Source of the DNA: Planctomycetales bacterium
GTDB lineage: Bacteria > Planctomycetota > Planctomycetia > Isosphaerales > Isosphaeraceae
Length of the DNA stretch: 37,756 nucleotides
Reading direction: 5' to 3'
Assembly: GCA_027452145.1 (NCBI GenBank)
Contig: DAIDHB010000299.1
Span: forward strand, 1-37,756
A model generated the notes under the pieces. The model had not been told where the DNA came from and did not search any database. It was given only the letters and a program-made list of their open reading frames with translations. The position numbers and the translations under genes are program-made. Positions 20,456 through 28,839 of this stretch are shown piece by piece. Positions within the stretch are counted from its first letter, which is position 1. Every line of letters starts with the position of its first letter.

Positions 20456-20556
20456 TTCGCCCGCCTGGCCGCGAATCCGTCCTCATGCCCCGCCCAATCC
20501 GTTCGCCCGTCAGCATCCGCCGGGTCGTTCTCCACGAATCGCCGGTCTTTCGCCCG
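20456..20556 (+). repeat. Three TTCGCCCG octamers at 46-47 base spacing
   Basis: Copies lie at 20456-20463, 20502-20509 and 20549-20556, in the 200-base gap before the proline-rich lipoprotein gene. The first two share an AATCC-type flank. The regular spacing may be chance in such GC-rich DNA, or may mark binding sites. Confidence 0.35.
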
Positions 20557-20642
20557 TTCATCGGCTATGGTTGGGAACGAGAGACCGTCCGGAGACCGGT
20601 CAGCGGGTCGACGCAAATCAGGGATGATGAGGAGGAGTCGCG

Positions 20643-21167
20643 ATGCAAGGCGCAGTTGTCATGCTGCTGGCCCTGAGTGGACTGGGATGCCAGAATCCGA
20701 AGGAGGCCCCGCCGCCGCCTCCGCCCGGCGCAGAGGCCGGTATCGCGCCGCTCCCCACGCCCCGGCCGCAGGCCGGCATCGCGCCGCCCTCCTTACCGAC
20801 GAACAGGACGACGGCAGGTGAGACTCCGCCGCCTCCGCCCGGAGCACAGGGCGCTGCCACGTCGCCGGCCCCGGACGGCGGACCGGCCGACGTCGCGCCG
20901 CCGCCGGCGATTCCGGCGGCTCCGCCCCTGGGGGAAGGTACGCCGAACTCGGGACCGTCCGGCGTCGGCGAAACCAGCTTCGTCCCGCCGCCACCTTATC
21001 CGGTGTACTCGGGCGGTCCGTTTTCCGCACTCGACGTTCACGAGGACAACTCGTTCGGCGGTTGCCTGCGGAACACGTTCTACAGCTTCTTCATCGGACG
21101 CGATCCAAACGTCCCTTCGGCGCGTGACATCGAGGCGGCGTACCAGTCGGGCCTTTACAACCACTGA
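20643..21167 (+). CDS. Small proline-rich exported protein, probable lipoprotein
   Basis: A 174-residue protein with a short hydrophobic N-terminus (MQGAVVMLLALSGLGC) ending in a cysteine at residue 16, a weak lipobox. Residues about 20-120 are almost entirely Pro, Ala and Gly, with repeated PPPPPPGA and GIAP units that are visible as DNA repeats too. The last 50 residues form a compact end (FSALDVHEDNSFGGCLRN, then SARDIEAAYQSGLYNH), which is probably the conserved part. No family is recognised. The start has an AGGAGGAG Shine-Dalgarno 5 bases upstream. It ends 20 bases from the convergent ABC permease. Confidence 0.7.
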   Translation: MQGAVVMLLALSGLGCQNPKEAPPPPPPGAEAGIAPLPTPRPQAGIAPPSLPTNRTTAGETPPPPPGAQGAATSPAPDGGPADVAPPPAIPAAPPLGEGTPNSGPSGVGETSFVPPPPYPVYSGGPFSALDVHEDNSFGGCLRNTFYSFFIGRDPNVPSARDIEAAYQSGLYNH

Positions 21168-21187
21168 TCGGCCCGAACCGAGCGGGA

Positions 21188-22855
21188 TCATCCCAGCCCG
21201 CCGGATCGCCACCATCGCCATCGGAAGGCGGCGTAGGTCAGCCCGTAGAACATCAGGCTGATCGGCGGGTAGATGATCAGGAAGATCGCCCACACGGGCA
21301 GGCGGATGTCCCTGGTGATCGGGATCAGGACTTGCTGTTCCACGGGGAGGGACTGGCCCGACCAGGCCTCGTTGCGCGTGGTGTGCATCGGCACGCTGAG
21401 GGCGGCGGAGAACGGGCTGGTTATGGTGAAGGCACCCAGGCTCTCCTTGCTGATGTCCGGGAAGGCCTGGAGATACCAGCCCAGCCCCATCGGCAGGACG
21501 AAGAGGATCAGCAGCGTCATGTAGGTGAAGATCATGGCCACCGCCGTCCTGCGCGCCAGCGCCGAGCACATCAGCCCGATGGTCGAGGTCGCCAGGCAGG
21601 TGACGGCGATGATGAGCAGGTAGACGACCAGCGTCCAGAACCGATCGCGGAGCTCGGGCAGCAGGATGTAGGCGAGCAGGATTTGCTCGGTCAGGAGGAA
21701 CGTCAGGACGGTCGAGACGCGGAGCGCCGCCAGGAGCTTGGCCATCACGATCCGGCCGGGCCGGAGGAGGGTCGTCAGCAGCAGGCTCATCGTCTGGCGC
21801 TCGCGCTCCTGGGTGATGCTGCCGGCCGAGAAGACCGGACCCACGAGCAGGTTGAACGTCAGCACGTAGGCCACGTAGTACGCCGCGAGATCCGATCGGA
21901 GGAAGAGCAGGGCGGCCATCAGCGGGATCGACAGGAGCATGCTCACCTGGATCACGACGCGGAGCATCAGCGTCCCCTGGCTGAAGATCTCGCTCCGCAA
22001 TTCCTTGTCGAGCACCGGGTTGGTGCCGTCGGGCATCAGGTCATTCCGCTTGGCGGGCGCGAACAGCTTGTCGGGGAACAGCTCGCGGTCGATGACCACG
22101 CCGATGGCGTACTTCATCTCCTCTTCCTCGTCGACCACATCCTTCCCCTCGCTGCCGACATCCGGCGGCCGGAGCAGCCGGCCGTTGACCAGGATGCCCA
22201 GGACCGTCCAGGTGGCCAGGCACCACGGCGGGAGCACCGCGATCGAGACGAAGTCGCGCGTCTGGACGTTGTCGGTGCGGGTCAGCACCACGCAGGCGAC
22301 CGCCAGCGGCAGGATGACCAGGTAGCTGACCACCAGCGCCGAGCTGGTCCGGCGGAAGTAGCTCGAGCACGCGACGCTGAGCAGCCCGAACGTCCCCGCC
22401 GCGAGGATCAGCACGAGGTAGCTGCGCATGATCTCGCTCAGGAGCAGGCCGCCCAGCAAATAGCAGAGGATCATCAGGGGCAGGCTGGAGATGATCAGGA
22501 TCACCAGGTAGCTCAGCGAGCTGAGGAGCTTGCCGACGAGGATCGTGCCGGGGCGCAGCGGACTGGCCAGGAGCAGCTCGTAGGTCTTGCGCTCCTTCTC
22601 GCCCGTGATGCTCCCCGCGGCGAATGTCGGGGCCATGAGCGCGACCAGGAAGAACTGCCCGAGGAAGAAGATGTCGAACAGCCGGCGCGCCCTGGCCGGG
22701 TTGACCATGTGTCCGCCCGACTCCTCGGACGGCCACTGGAAGAAGACCAGCGCGCCCAGGGCACAGACATACAGGAACTGGAGGATGAAGGCGCGCGGCG
22801 ACCGCAGGGTGACCAGTAGCTCGCGCGTCAGGACGGGATTGTCTCGGAAGATCAC
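21188..22855 (-). CDS. Internally duplicated ABC-2 type permease
   Basis: Membrane component of an ABC exporter, 555 residues. It contains two homologous halves of about six helices each. The first opens NPVLTRELLVTLRSPR and has FAAGSITGEKERKTYELLLA. The second opens NPVLDKELRSEIFSQG and has FSAGSITQERERQTMSLLLT. A hydrophilic stretch (about 240-285) joins them. Ordinary ABC-2 permeases have one such half and dimerise, so this one probably works as a fused pair. The start is GTG at 22855, with AGAGGG 7 bases upstream. It follows the ATPase gene by 49 bases in the same operon. The substrate is unknown. Confidence 0.9.
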   Translation of the reverse strand: MIFRDNPVLTRELLVTLRSPRAFILQFLYVCALGALVFFQWPSEESGGHMVNPARARRLFDIFFLGQFFLVALMAPTFAAGSITGEKERKTYELLLASPLRPGTILVGKLLSSLSYLVILIISSLPLMILCYLLGGLLLSEIMRSYLVLILAAGTFGLLSVACSSYFRRTSSALVVSYLVILPLAVACVVLTRTDNVQTRDFVSIAVLPPWCLATWTVLGILVNGRLLRPPDVGSEGKDVVDEEEEMKYAIGVVIDRELFPDKLFAPAKRNDLMPDGTNPVLDKELRSEIFSQGTLMLRVVIQVSMLLSIPLMAALLFLRSDLAAYYVAYVLTFNLLVGPVFSAGSITQERERQTMSLLLTTLLRPGRIVMAKLLAALRVSTVLTFLLTEQILLAYILLPELRDRFWTLVVYLLIIAVTCLATSTIGLMCSALARRTAVAMIFTYMTLLILFVLPMGLGWYLQAFPDISKESLGAFTITSPFSAALSVPMHTTRNEAWSGQSLPVEQQVLIPITRDIRLPVWAIFLIIYPPISLMFYGLTYAAFRWRWWRSGGLG

Positions 22856-22904
22856 GATCGGCCCTCTTTGCGCCGGTCCGGGCCTCGCGCCGCGCGCGAG
22901 GCGA

Positions 22905-23834
22905 TCAGCTCACGATCCCCTTGGTGATCATCATGAAGACTTCTTCGAGCGACAGCGGCTCCTCGGCGAACGACTGCACGGTGATCCCCGACTGGATCAG
23001 GCGATCGAGCAGACGCGCCATGTCCTGGTCCTGGCCCTCGAACTCGGCACTCAGCGTGTGGTCGTACGACTCGACGGCCCGGATCGAGCTGTCGCCCCGC
23101 AGCAGTTCCGCCGCCCTGTCGACGGACTCGTCGAGCACCCGGACCTTGATCACGCGGTGCGATCGGATCTGCTGCTGGATGTCGCGGATGCTGCCGGCGG
23201 CGAGCAGCTTGCCCCGCTCGATGATCCCGATCGACGTGCAGAAATCCGCCAGCTCCGAGAGGATATGGCTGGAGATCAGGATCGTCTTGCCCATCTGCCG
23301 CAGCTCGTTCAGGAGGGCCTTCATCTCGAGCCGGGCGCGCGGGTCGAGCCCCGAGGCCGGCTCGTCGAGGATCAGGACGGGCGGGTCGTGCACGAGCGTC
23401 TTGGCCAGGCAGAGGCGCTGCTTCATCCCCTTGGAGAGGCCGTTGACGTAGTCGTCGCGCTTGTGAGTCAGGTCGAGCAGCTCGAGCACCTCGCCGATGA
23501 TTTTCTTGCGGTACGAGCGGGGGATCTCGTAGGCGACGGCGAAGAAGTCGAGGAACTCCCAGACCTTCATGCCGTCGTAGACGCCGAAGTCGTCCGGCAT
23601 GAAGCCGATGACGCGGCGGACGGACATCGGCTCGGCGGTGACCGAGAAGCCCGCGACCCGGCCCTCGCCCGAGGTCGGCCGGAGCAGCGTCGCGAGGAAA
23701 CGGATCGTCGTGCTCTTGCCCGCGCCGTTGGGCCCGATGAAGCCGAAGGTTTCCCCCTGGCCGATCGAGAAGCTCAGGTCGTCCACGGCGATGAAGTCGC
23801 CGTAGTGCTTGGTGAAGTTGATCACCTCGATCAT
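22905..23834 (-). CDS. ABC transporter ATP-binding protein
   Basis: A 309-residue ATPase driving the duplicated permease downstream. Walker A GPNGAGKST is at 34-42, the signature LSKGMKQRL begins at 133, Walker B VLILDEPASGLDP at 153, and the H-loop is ILISSHILSEL. A C-terminal extension of about 90 residues after the core (IKVRVLDESVDRAAELL onward) is typical of GldA/NatA/CcmA-type exporters. The ATG at 23834 has GGAGG about 10 bases upstream. It lies 82 bases after the large exported protein gene. Confidence 0.93.
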   Translation of the reverse strand: MIEVINFTKHYGDFIAVDDLSFSIGQGETFGFIGPNGAGKSTTIRFLATLLRPTSGEGRVAGFSVTAEPMSVRRVIGFMPDDFGVYDGMKVWEFLDFFAVAYEIPRSYRKKIIGEVLELLDLTHKRDDYVNGLSKGMKQRLCLAKTLVHDPPVLILDEPASGLDPRARLEMKALLNELRQMGKTILISSHILSELADFCTSIGIIERGKLLAAGSIRDIQQQIRSHRVIKVRVLDESVDRAAELLRGDSSIRAVESYDHTLSAEFEGQDQDMARLLDRLIQSGITVQSFAEEPLSLEEVFMMITKGIVS

Positions 23835-23916
23835 CGGTCGTGGGCCTCCGGGGCTCGGTCGTTCGGTCGGGACGCGATTCGCGATCGCGGTGTTGCGGGA
23901 AAACCCCGTCGATCGT

Positions 23917-26499
23917 TTACGGCTTCGGGCTGGCGACGCGAGCCTGTGGCGTCCGGCCCTTGCCGGGGTTCGCGATCATGTGGCTCATTCCGGGCGGCAG
24001 GTCCCCGGTCGATTGCGGCCCCGGGCCGACTCGCGCGAGCCCGCGCGACAGGTTGTAATGCGGCCCGTCGGGACTGGGCGGCGGCCCGTTCCGCAGGTGG
24101 ACGAGGACCGCGGTGATTCCGCGCGTGCGGTCGGTGGGCGGATCGATCATCTGGCCGGGCATCGGCTGAGATACCCAGGCGACCAGGCGGATCTCGCCGG
24201 AGTTCTCGTCGCCCGGCTCCCAGGTCGTTCGGACGACGCGGAGGATCGTGTCGGGATCGGGTCCCGATTCCACGGTAATCCGCTCAGGAAACGGGCGACG
24301 CTCGGTCTTTTCCAGCTCCACCACGCCGCCGGGAGCGATTGTTCCGAGGTAGCGTTCCTTCCGGTCCTGTTCGCCCGGGCCGGAGATGTCGATGAGCGTC
24401 GCGTCGCGGAGCTCGAGATCCGTGGCGTTCACGACCCGGCGGCCGGCGCCGTCCCCTTCCAGCCGGATCGACCCGGGGAGCGTCGTCATCTCCTCGGCGC
24501 GGAAGAGCGAGAGGCTGCGCGGCTGGACGGAGAAGTTCGACAGGGCCGGTATCGGGACCGACTGCCAGGCCGAGGTCGTGACGTCCTCGCCGGGGATCTC
24601 GCGGCCGCCCGACATGGGCAGGGCCAGGGCCGTGTTGTTGCTCGGGTACGAGATCGTGAAGCTGCCGTGGCCGGTCGTGTAGACCGAGGCGAATCGGCTC
24701 AGGTGGCCGCGGGGATATCCGCCCTGGATCTCGAGCAGGTCGATCTCGTCCATCGCCGAATCGAAGCCCATGTCGTATGCCGCGCCGCGCTGCACGGCGT
24801 AGGCGAAGACGATCGACACGATTGGAACGACGACCCACGCCCACTCGCGACGCCGGAGCACCACGCGGCAGACCAGCCAGTTGATCGGCACGATGGCGAG
24901 CAGATAGGCCAGGATGACCTTCAGCACGAACATCGGGCTGGGGATCGTCAGACCCGACGCCTGCTCGAGAAGCTCGCGCGCGATCATCGGGAATCGCGAA
25001 GTGTCGCGCCAGTCGGCCACGCCGGTGAGCGAGACCGGCTCTTCCTCGGTCGCGAGGGTCGTCACATCGGCGTCGCCGAGGTCCTTCCTGGCGTCGGATG
25101 GGGGTGCCCTGGGCGCCGGAGGCATTGGCCCCCGGTCGTTTCCGGGGAGGGCGTCGCGGGAGGTGATTCGATACCAGGTCAGGTCATGTGGGCCCAGGTA
25201 TCCCGGCGCGTGGGCCGGGGCGCCGGCGATGGGCATCGAGCCGAGACCCGGCCGGGCGACGCGCTGGTAGCTCTCTTCGGGCCGCCGCAGCACCACCCGG
25301 CGGACCATTGTGTCGAGGCCCGTCCACTGCGCGAACGTCGGCTCGGTCGGATTGATGGTGAGCATCGTGATCCGCCCGCGGCCGATCCGTCGCTCGACGG
25401 CGAGCAGATGAGGGCTCCCCTCGCCCAGCGGGATCGTCGAGGCGCCTTCCGCGGGCCGCAGGACCGAGAGATAGACCGACTTCTGCGTCGGTGGCCGCAG
25501 CCCCGCGGCCGCCAGGTATCTCTTCCCCGGCTGCTCGACCATGCTAGTGATCACCGGCGGCGGGTAGGAGTGCGAGAGCGGCTGGAGGTCCTCCTCTTTC
25601 AGGGCGACCATCTGGCCGGTCGGCTCGGCGGGGAGGTATGGTCCGAGGAAGCTCTCGCGATAGAGGGCATACGCCTGGTCCGCGCCGCCGGTGAAGATCA
25701 ACTGGCCGCCCCAGTGCAGCCAGTCGAGCATCGCCTCCTGCTGCCCGACCGAAAGCTGGTCGGGCGGCAGCGCGTCCCAGACGACGTGGCTGATGGTGCT
25801 CCAGGTCAGCGGATGCGGTGAGAGGGCCAGCTTGTCCGGCTCGGTGGGCAGGACCAGCCGATAGTAGCGCTGGCGGTCGAGCTGCTGGATCGCCTCGCGA
25901 TCGGTCCGCGCCGGGATCAGCGCCGCCATCCGGCCCCACGACGCGAACTGGTTAGTCGACTCCTTGCTGAGGACCAGGATGAGCGATTGATGCGGCTCGA
26001 GCGTCGTCAGGATGGCCTGCCAGCTCGCGTCGCCGCGGAGCGCATTGGGCCGAAGGAGGGTCAAGGTCCACTCCTTCGGCACCGTGTTCACCAGCACCTG
26101 CTGGCCCAGCGCGCGGGTCTGCTCCTTGACCAGCCGAGCCTCGCGGCGGAAGACCATCTCCAGGGGCATCGGGGCCATCGGCACCGGGTCGGTCTGGAGC
26201 AGGCCGTCATAGTCGCCCTCGTTGGCCCGCATCTCCAGGGTCAGCGTGCTCCAGTGATGCGCCTTCACGTAGGGGAGGACGTCGAACGGCGCGACCTGCG
26301 ACTTGAAGAACTCGAATGGGGGCTTGAGCTTCTTTTCCTCCGCCTTCTTCTTCGCCGCGTCGGGATCGGACAGGATCTTGAGCCGCTCCTCGTCCTGGGT
26401 CGTGAGCTGGGCCCGCGCGGGGAGCGCCGAGACGAGGACCAGCCCGGCCACGAGGCAAGCGGTCCGCCACGTCGAGAGTCGGCCTACTGAGCGGTTCAC
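23917..26499 (-). CDS. Large exported membrane protein of the ABC system, amidotransferase-like region, function unknown
   Basis: An 860-residue protein at the head of the ABC operon. A signal peptide ends ALPARA (about residue 30). A coil-like charged stretch (DAAKKKAEEKKLKPP) follows. Residues about 180-290 include HVVWDALPPDQLSVGQQEAM and WLHWGGQLIFTGG, the pattern of the class I glutamine-amidotransferase-like fold used in GldG-like and BatA-like proteins; no catalytic Cys triad is evident. Two helices near residues 540-590 (VLKVILAYLLAIVPINWLV and the next) divide it from a C-terminal beta-rich extracytoplasmic domain. The start is GTG at 26499, with GGAGGA 9 bases upstream. By position it parallels GldG next to GldA and GldF; this is inference. 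Confidence 0.8.
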   Translation of the reverse strand: MNRSVGRLSTWRTACLVAGLVLVSALPARAQLTTQDEERLKILSDPDAAKKKAEEKKLKPPFEFFKSQVAPFDVLPYVKAHHWSTLTLEMRANEGDYDGLLQTDPVPMAPMPLEMVFRREARLVKEQTRALGQQVLVNTVPKEWTLTLLRPNALRGDASWQAILTTLEPHQSLILVLSKESTNQFASWGRMAALIPARTDREAIQQLDRQRYYRLVLPTEPDKLALSPHPLTWSTISHVVWDALPPDQLSVGQQEAMLDWLHWGGQLIFTGGADQAYALYRESFLGPYLPAEPTGQMVALKEEDLQPLSHSYPPPVITSMVEQPGKRYLAAAGLRPPTQKSVYLSVLRPAEGASTIPLGEGSPHLLAVERRIGRGRITMLTINPTEPTFAQWTGLDTMVRRVVLRRPEESYQRVARPGLGSMPIAGAPAHAPGYLGPHDLTWYRITSRDALPGNDRGPMPPAPRAPPSDARKDLGDADVTTLATEEEPVSLTGVADWRDTSRFPMIARELLEQASGLTIPSPMFVLKVILAYLLAIVPINWLVCRVVLRRREWAWVVVPIVSIVFAYAVQRGAAYDMGFDSAMDEIDLLEIQGGYPRGHLSRFASVYTTGHGSFTISYPSNNTALALPMSGGREIPGEDVTTSAWQSVPIPALSNFSVQPRSLSLFRAEEMTTLPGSIRLEGDGAGRRVVNATDLELRDATLIDISGPGEQDRKERYLGTIAPGGVVELEKTERRPFPERITVESGPDPDTILRVVRTTWEPGDENSGEIRLVAWVSQPMPGQMIDPPTDRTRGITAVLVHLRNGPPPSPDGPHYNLSRGLARVGPGPQSTGDLPPGMSHMIANPGKGRTPQARVASPKP

Positions 26500-26588
26500 G
26501 GCGGCGCGTCCTCCCTCGGCGACGCCGTCCCCTCGCACGCAACGGCGAACGGGGACCTCGACGTCGAATCGTCCATCGGGTCCTGACG

Positions 26589-26615
26589 ATTGTAGCACCG
26601 TCGGATTCGCGCCAA
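26589..26615 (-). promoter_or_regulatory. Extended -10 promoter of the ABC operon
   Basis: The minus strand has TGC-TACAAT (26597-26589), an extended -10 with 5 of 6 consensus bases. A TTGGCG (26615-26610) lies 15 bases further, shorter than ideal. The leader to the GTG at 26499 would be about 83 bases. Confidence 0.5.
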
Positions 26616-26643
26616 CAGGCGGCGGCGGGGCAATCGTTGCGAC

Positions 26644-27477
26644 TCAGACGATCGGCGGGCCGGCAGCCGGGGCGTCTGGCAGCGCGCCGGCGGCGCCGCG
26701 GTCGAGCATCCAGGCCACTCGGGGCGCGACGGACTGGAGCAGCGAGGCGGGGACCTCCGCCGTCATCGGACCGGCGAGGGCGGCGGCGACTGCCTCGGCC
26801 TTGTGGGCGCCGGTGGCGAGGATCAGGATCGAACGCGCCGCGAGGATCGTCGCGACGCCCAGGGTCAGCGCCGCGGGGATGACCGCCTCCGCCGAGCCGA
26901 ACTCGCGCACGGCGTCGGCGCGGGTGACCGGGTGTAGCTCGACCCGCCGGGTCCGCAGCCGGCTCGCCTCGGCGACGCTCAGGCCGCACGGCTCGTTGAA
27001 GCCGATGTGGCCGTTGCGGCCGATCCCCAGGAGCTGGAGATCCAGCCCGCCGTCCGACTCGATCCAGCGATCGAAGGCGGCGCAGTACTCGGCGACGGCC
27101 GACTCGGGCACCGAGCCGTCCAGCAGATGCGCCCGGTTCGGGGCGATATCGACGCGCCCGAGGAGATGGCGGTGCATGTACGCCCGGTAGCTTCGCGGAT
27201 CGGCGGGACTGATCGGGTAGTACTCATCCAGGTTGTACGTCGTGACGTCCCGAAACGAAAGCTCACCGGCGGAGTGGCGCTCGACCAGCCGGGCATAAAC
27301 CCCCTCGGGCGTCGAGCCGGTGGCCAGTCCCAGGACGGCGCGACCCCGCGCCGCGTTCGCCTCGCGGATGACCGCCTCGATCTCCTCGGCGGCGGCCAGG
27401 CTGACGGCCCGGGCATCGGGCAGGATTCGCACGCGCATGTCGCGAATTCGCAGGGCATCCGGGGCGGAGTGGCTCAA
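26644..27477 (-). CDS. nagB: Glucosamine-6-phosphate deaminase
   Basis: Converts glucosamine 6-phosphate to fructose 6-phosphate and ammonia, the last step of N-acetylglucosamine use. The 277-residue protein shows the family motifs: LGLATGSTPEGVY, the catalytic TYNLDEYY (Asp84) and GIGRNGHIGFNEP, with His157 and Glu162. The position of E. coli Asp141 is Asn155 here, a change I believe also occurs in Bacillus-type NagB. The start is TTG at 27477, chosen because AGGAGA lies 7 bases upstream; an ATG at 27438 lacks a Shine-Dalgarno. The C-terminus is Ala/Pro-rich. It follows a PIG-L deacetylase gene by 174 bases on the same strand. Confidence 0.92.
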   Translation of the reverse strand: MSHSAPDALRIRDMRVRILPDARAVSLAAAEEIEAVIREANAARGRAVLGLATGSTPEGVYARLVERHSAGELSFRDVTTYNLDEYYPISPADPRSYRAYMHRHLLGRVDIAPNRAHLLDGSVPESAVAEYCAAFDRWIESDGGLDLQLLGIGRNGHIGFNEPCGLSVAEASRLRTRRVELHPVTRADAVREFGSAEAVIPAALTLGVATILAARSILILATGAHKAEAVAAALAGPMTAEVPASLLQSVAPRVAWMLDRGAAGALPDAPAAGPPIV

Positions 27478-27651
27478 GGCGAGGTCTCCTGGCGGCGGCG
27501 ACGACCCCCCGGCCTCGGCGGCAGGATCATCGCCCCGGCCGAACAGGGCAGAGGATTATCAGGGAGGATGACGACTGCGGCCGGGACCTGGTGGCGACCC
27601 CGCTCGATCGAGCGACGATCGGCGCAGCGACGCGGATCGGTTGGCCCGCGC

Positions 27652-28626
27652 CTAGACCCCGGCCGCGACCGGCTGGCGGGCGACAGCGGGCTCGGCGGGT
27701 CCTGGCTCGCCGGATTCCTGGGCGATCTTTCCGCTCAGGATCCCCAGCGCGAGCTGGATCGGGTCGGGGGGATAGGACCGGCAACGGGCGGGGTCGAAGG
27801 TCTCGACCTGGAACAGCTCGACGCCGACGAAGCGATCGTCCTTGCGGTGCGCCCGGCCGGCCAGACTGTGGCCCTCGGCCCATTCGCGCGTCAAGGCGGC
27901 GTACGCTCGGCCCAGATGGGAACAGTACTGGGTGTAGTCCGTGAGCAGGACCTGCGAGGCATGGCAGTGGATTGCCCACTCCTTCGTCCGCTCGGACTCG
28001 CCATCGTAGGTGAAGTAGGCATTCGGCTGGGGCAGCGGTCCCCAGGGGGTCCAGCCGGAGAGGACCAGGGCATCGCCCAGGCCGGCTCCGACCAGCCCGA
28101 TCGCCGTGAGGGCGCGGGTCACCCGGTGGGCGACGTGCGCGTCGTTGGCCGGCGGCACGATCACGGCCCCCGGACGGCGGCGGGTAAACCAGTCGACCAC
28201 CTTGGTGAGGTCGGCATCGGTCGGTTCATAGCCCGGCCGGTTATAGCACTCGAGATTCCAGCAGACGCCCTCGGCACCCAGGACGTTGCACTCGAGCCGG
28301 AATTCCCCCTCACGCACCGTGATTTTTTTCTGGTCGTTGAGCCACGGGGCCGCCACGTTGCGCTCGCCGGCGAAGACGAGGACCTCGACGACCGGCAGGC
28401 CGCGCCGGACGGCGTACTCGTGCAGCAGGCACGCGGCCGTGATGGCGCCGTCATCGGCGTGGGGGCAGAGCATGACCAGCGGCCGGTCGGGACCCAGCAC
28501 CGGGCGGAGCAGGTCGCGGACATCAACGAGCTGCCCGTGCGAGCCGCAGCCCTTGATCGTGCCGAGGAGCTGGTCGAATGCCCACTTGCGGCGGTCCGCG
28601 GTCAGGGGCGTCGGTGTGGTATTCAT
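27652..28626 (-). CDS. PIG-L/LmbE-family zinc deacetylase
   Basis: A 324-residue member of the PIG-L (LmbE) family, which removes N-acetyl groups from GlcNAc-containing substrates (GlcNAc-PI, mycothiol or bacillithiol precursors, or GlcNAc sugars). The zinc site is visible: PHADD at 55-59, with Asp58 the likely catalytic base, TVREGEFRLE for the conserved R-x2-E helix, and NDAHVAHRVTRA for the third histidine ligand. The end is Pro/Ala-rich and probably disordered. The ATG at 28626 is the first convincing start; no Shine-Dalgarno is seen. A longer in-frame reading to 28755 is Arg/Pro-rich and looks non-coding. The neighbouring nagB suggests an amino-sugar substrate. Confidence 0.87.
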   Translation of the reverse strand: MNTTPTPLTADRRKWAFDQLLGTIKGCGSHGQLVDVRDLLRPVLGPDRPLVMLCPHADDGAITAACLLHEYAVRRGLPVVEVLVFAGERNVAAPWLNDQKKITVREGEFRLECNVLGAEGVCWNLECYNRPGYEPTDADLTKVVDWFTRRRPGAVIVPPANDAHVAHRVTRALTAIGLVGAGLGDALVLSGWTPWGPLPQPNAYFTYDGESERTKEWAIHCHASQVLLTDYTQYCSHLGRAYAALTREWAEGHSLAGRAHRKDDRFVGVELFQVETFDPARCRSYPPDPIQLALGILSGKIAQESGEPGPAEPAVARQPVAAGV

Positions 28627-28839
28627 GGGGATGGTGATCGGGCTCGAGGAGATCCGACGGCCAGGCGGGAGCCGTGCGAGCGGTTTGTTCTGCCTCGAAA
28701 GATGCCTGGGCCGCCTCGACCGCTCCATTCTCGGCTTCGGCGCCACGTCCGTCAACCTCCGAGGCCGAGCCCGCCTGCCCAGCCACCCGCAGGATCGCCC
28801 CCATCGCGCCGGCCCTCATGCGCGGCATCCGTCCGGCGT

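Noticed and set aside
21332..22819. Plus-strand open frame (495 codons) opposite the duplicated permease
   Set aside because: It is a Gln/Glu/Asp/Arg-rich shadow of a helix-rich membrane gene, with no motif.
23809..25821. Plus-strand open frame (670 codons) opposite the large exported protein
   Set aside because: It has no signal, domain or Shine-Dalgarno, and the minus-strand gene is supported by its signal peptide and operon context.
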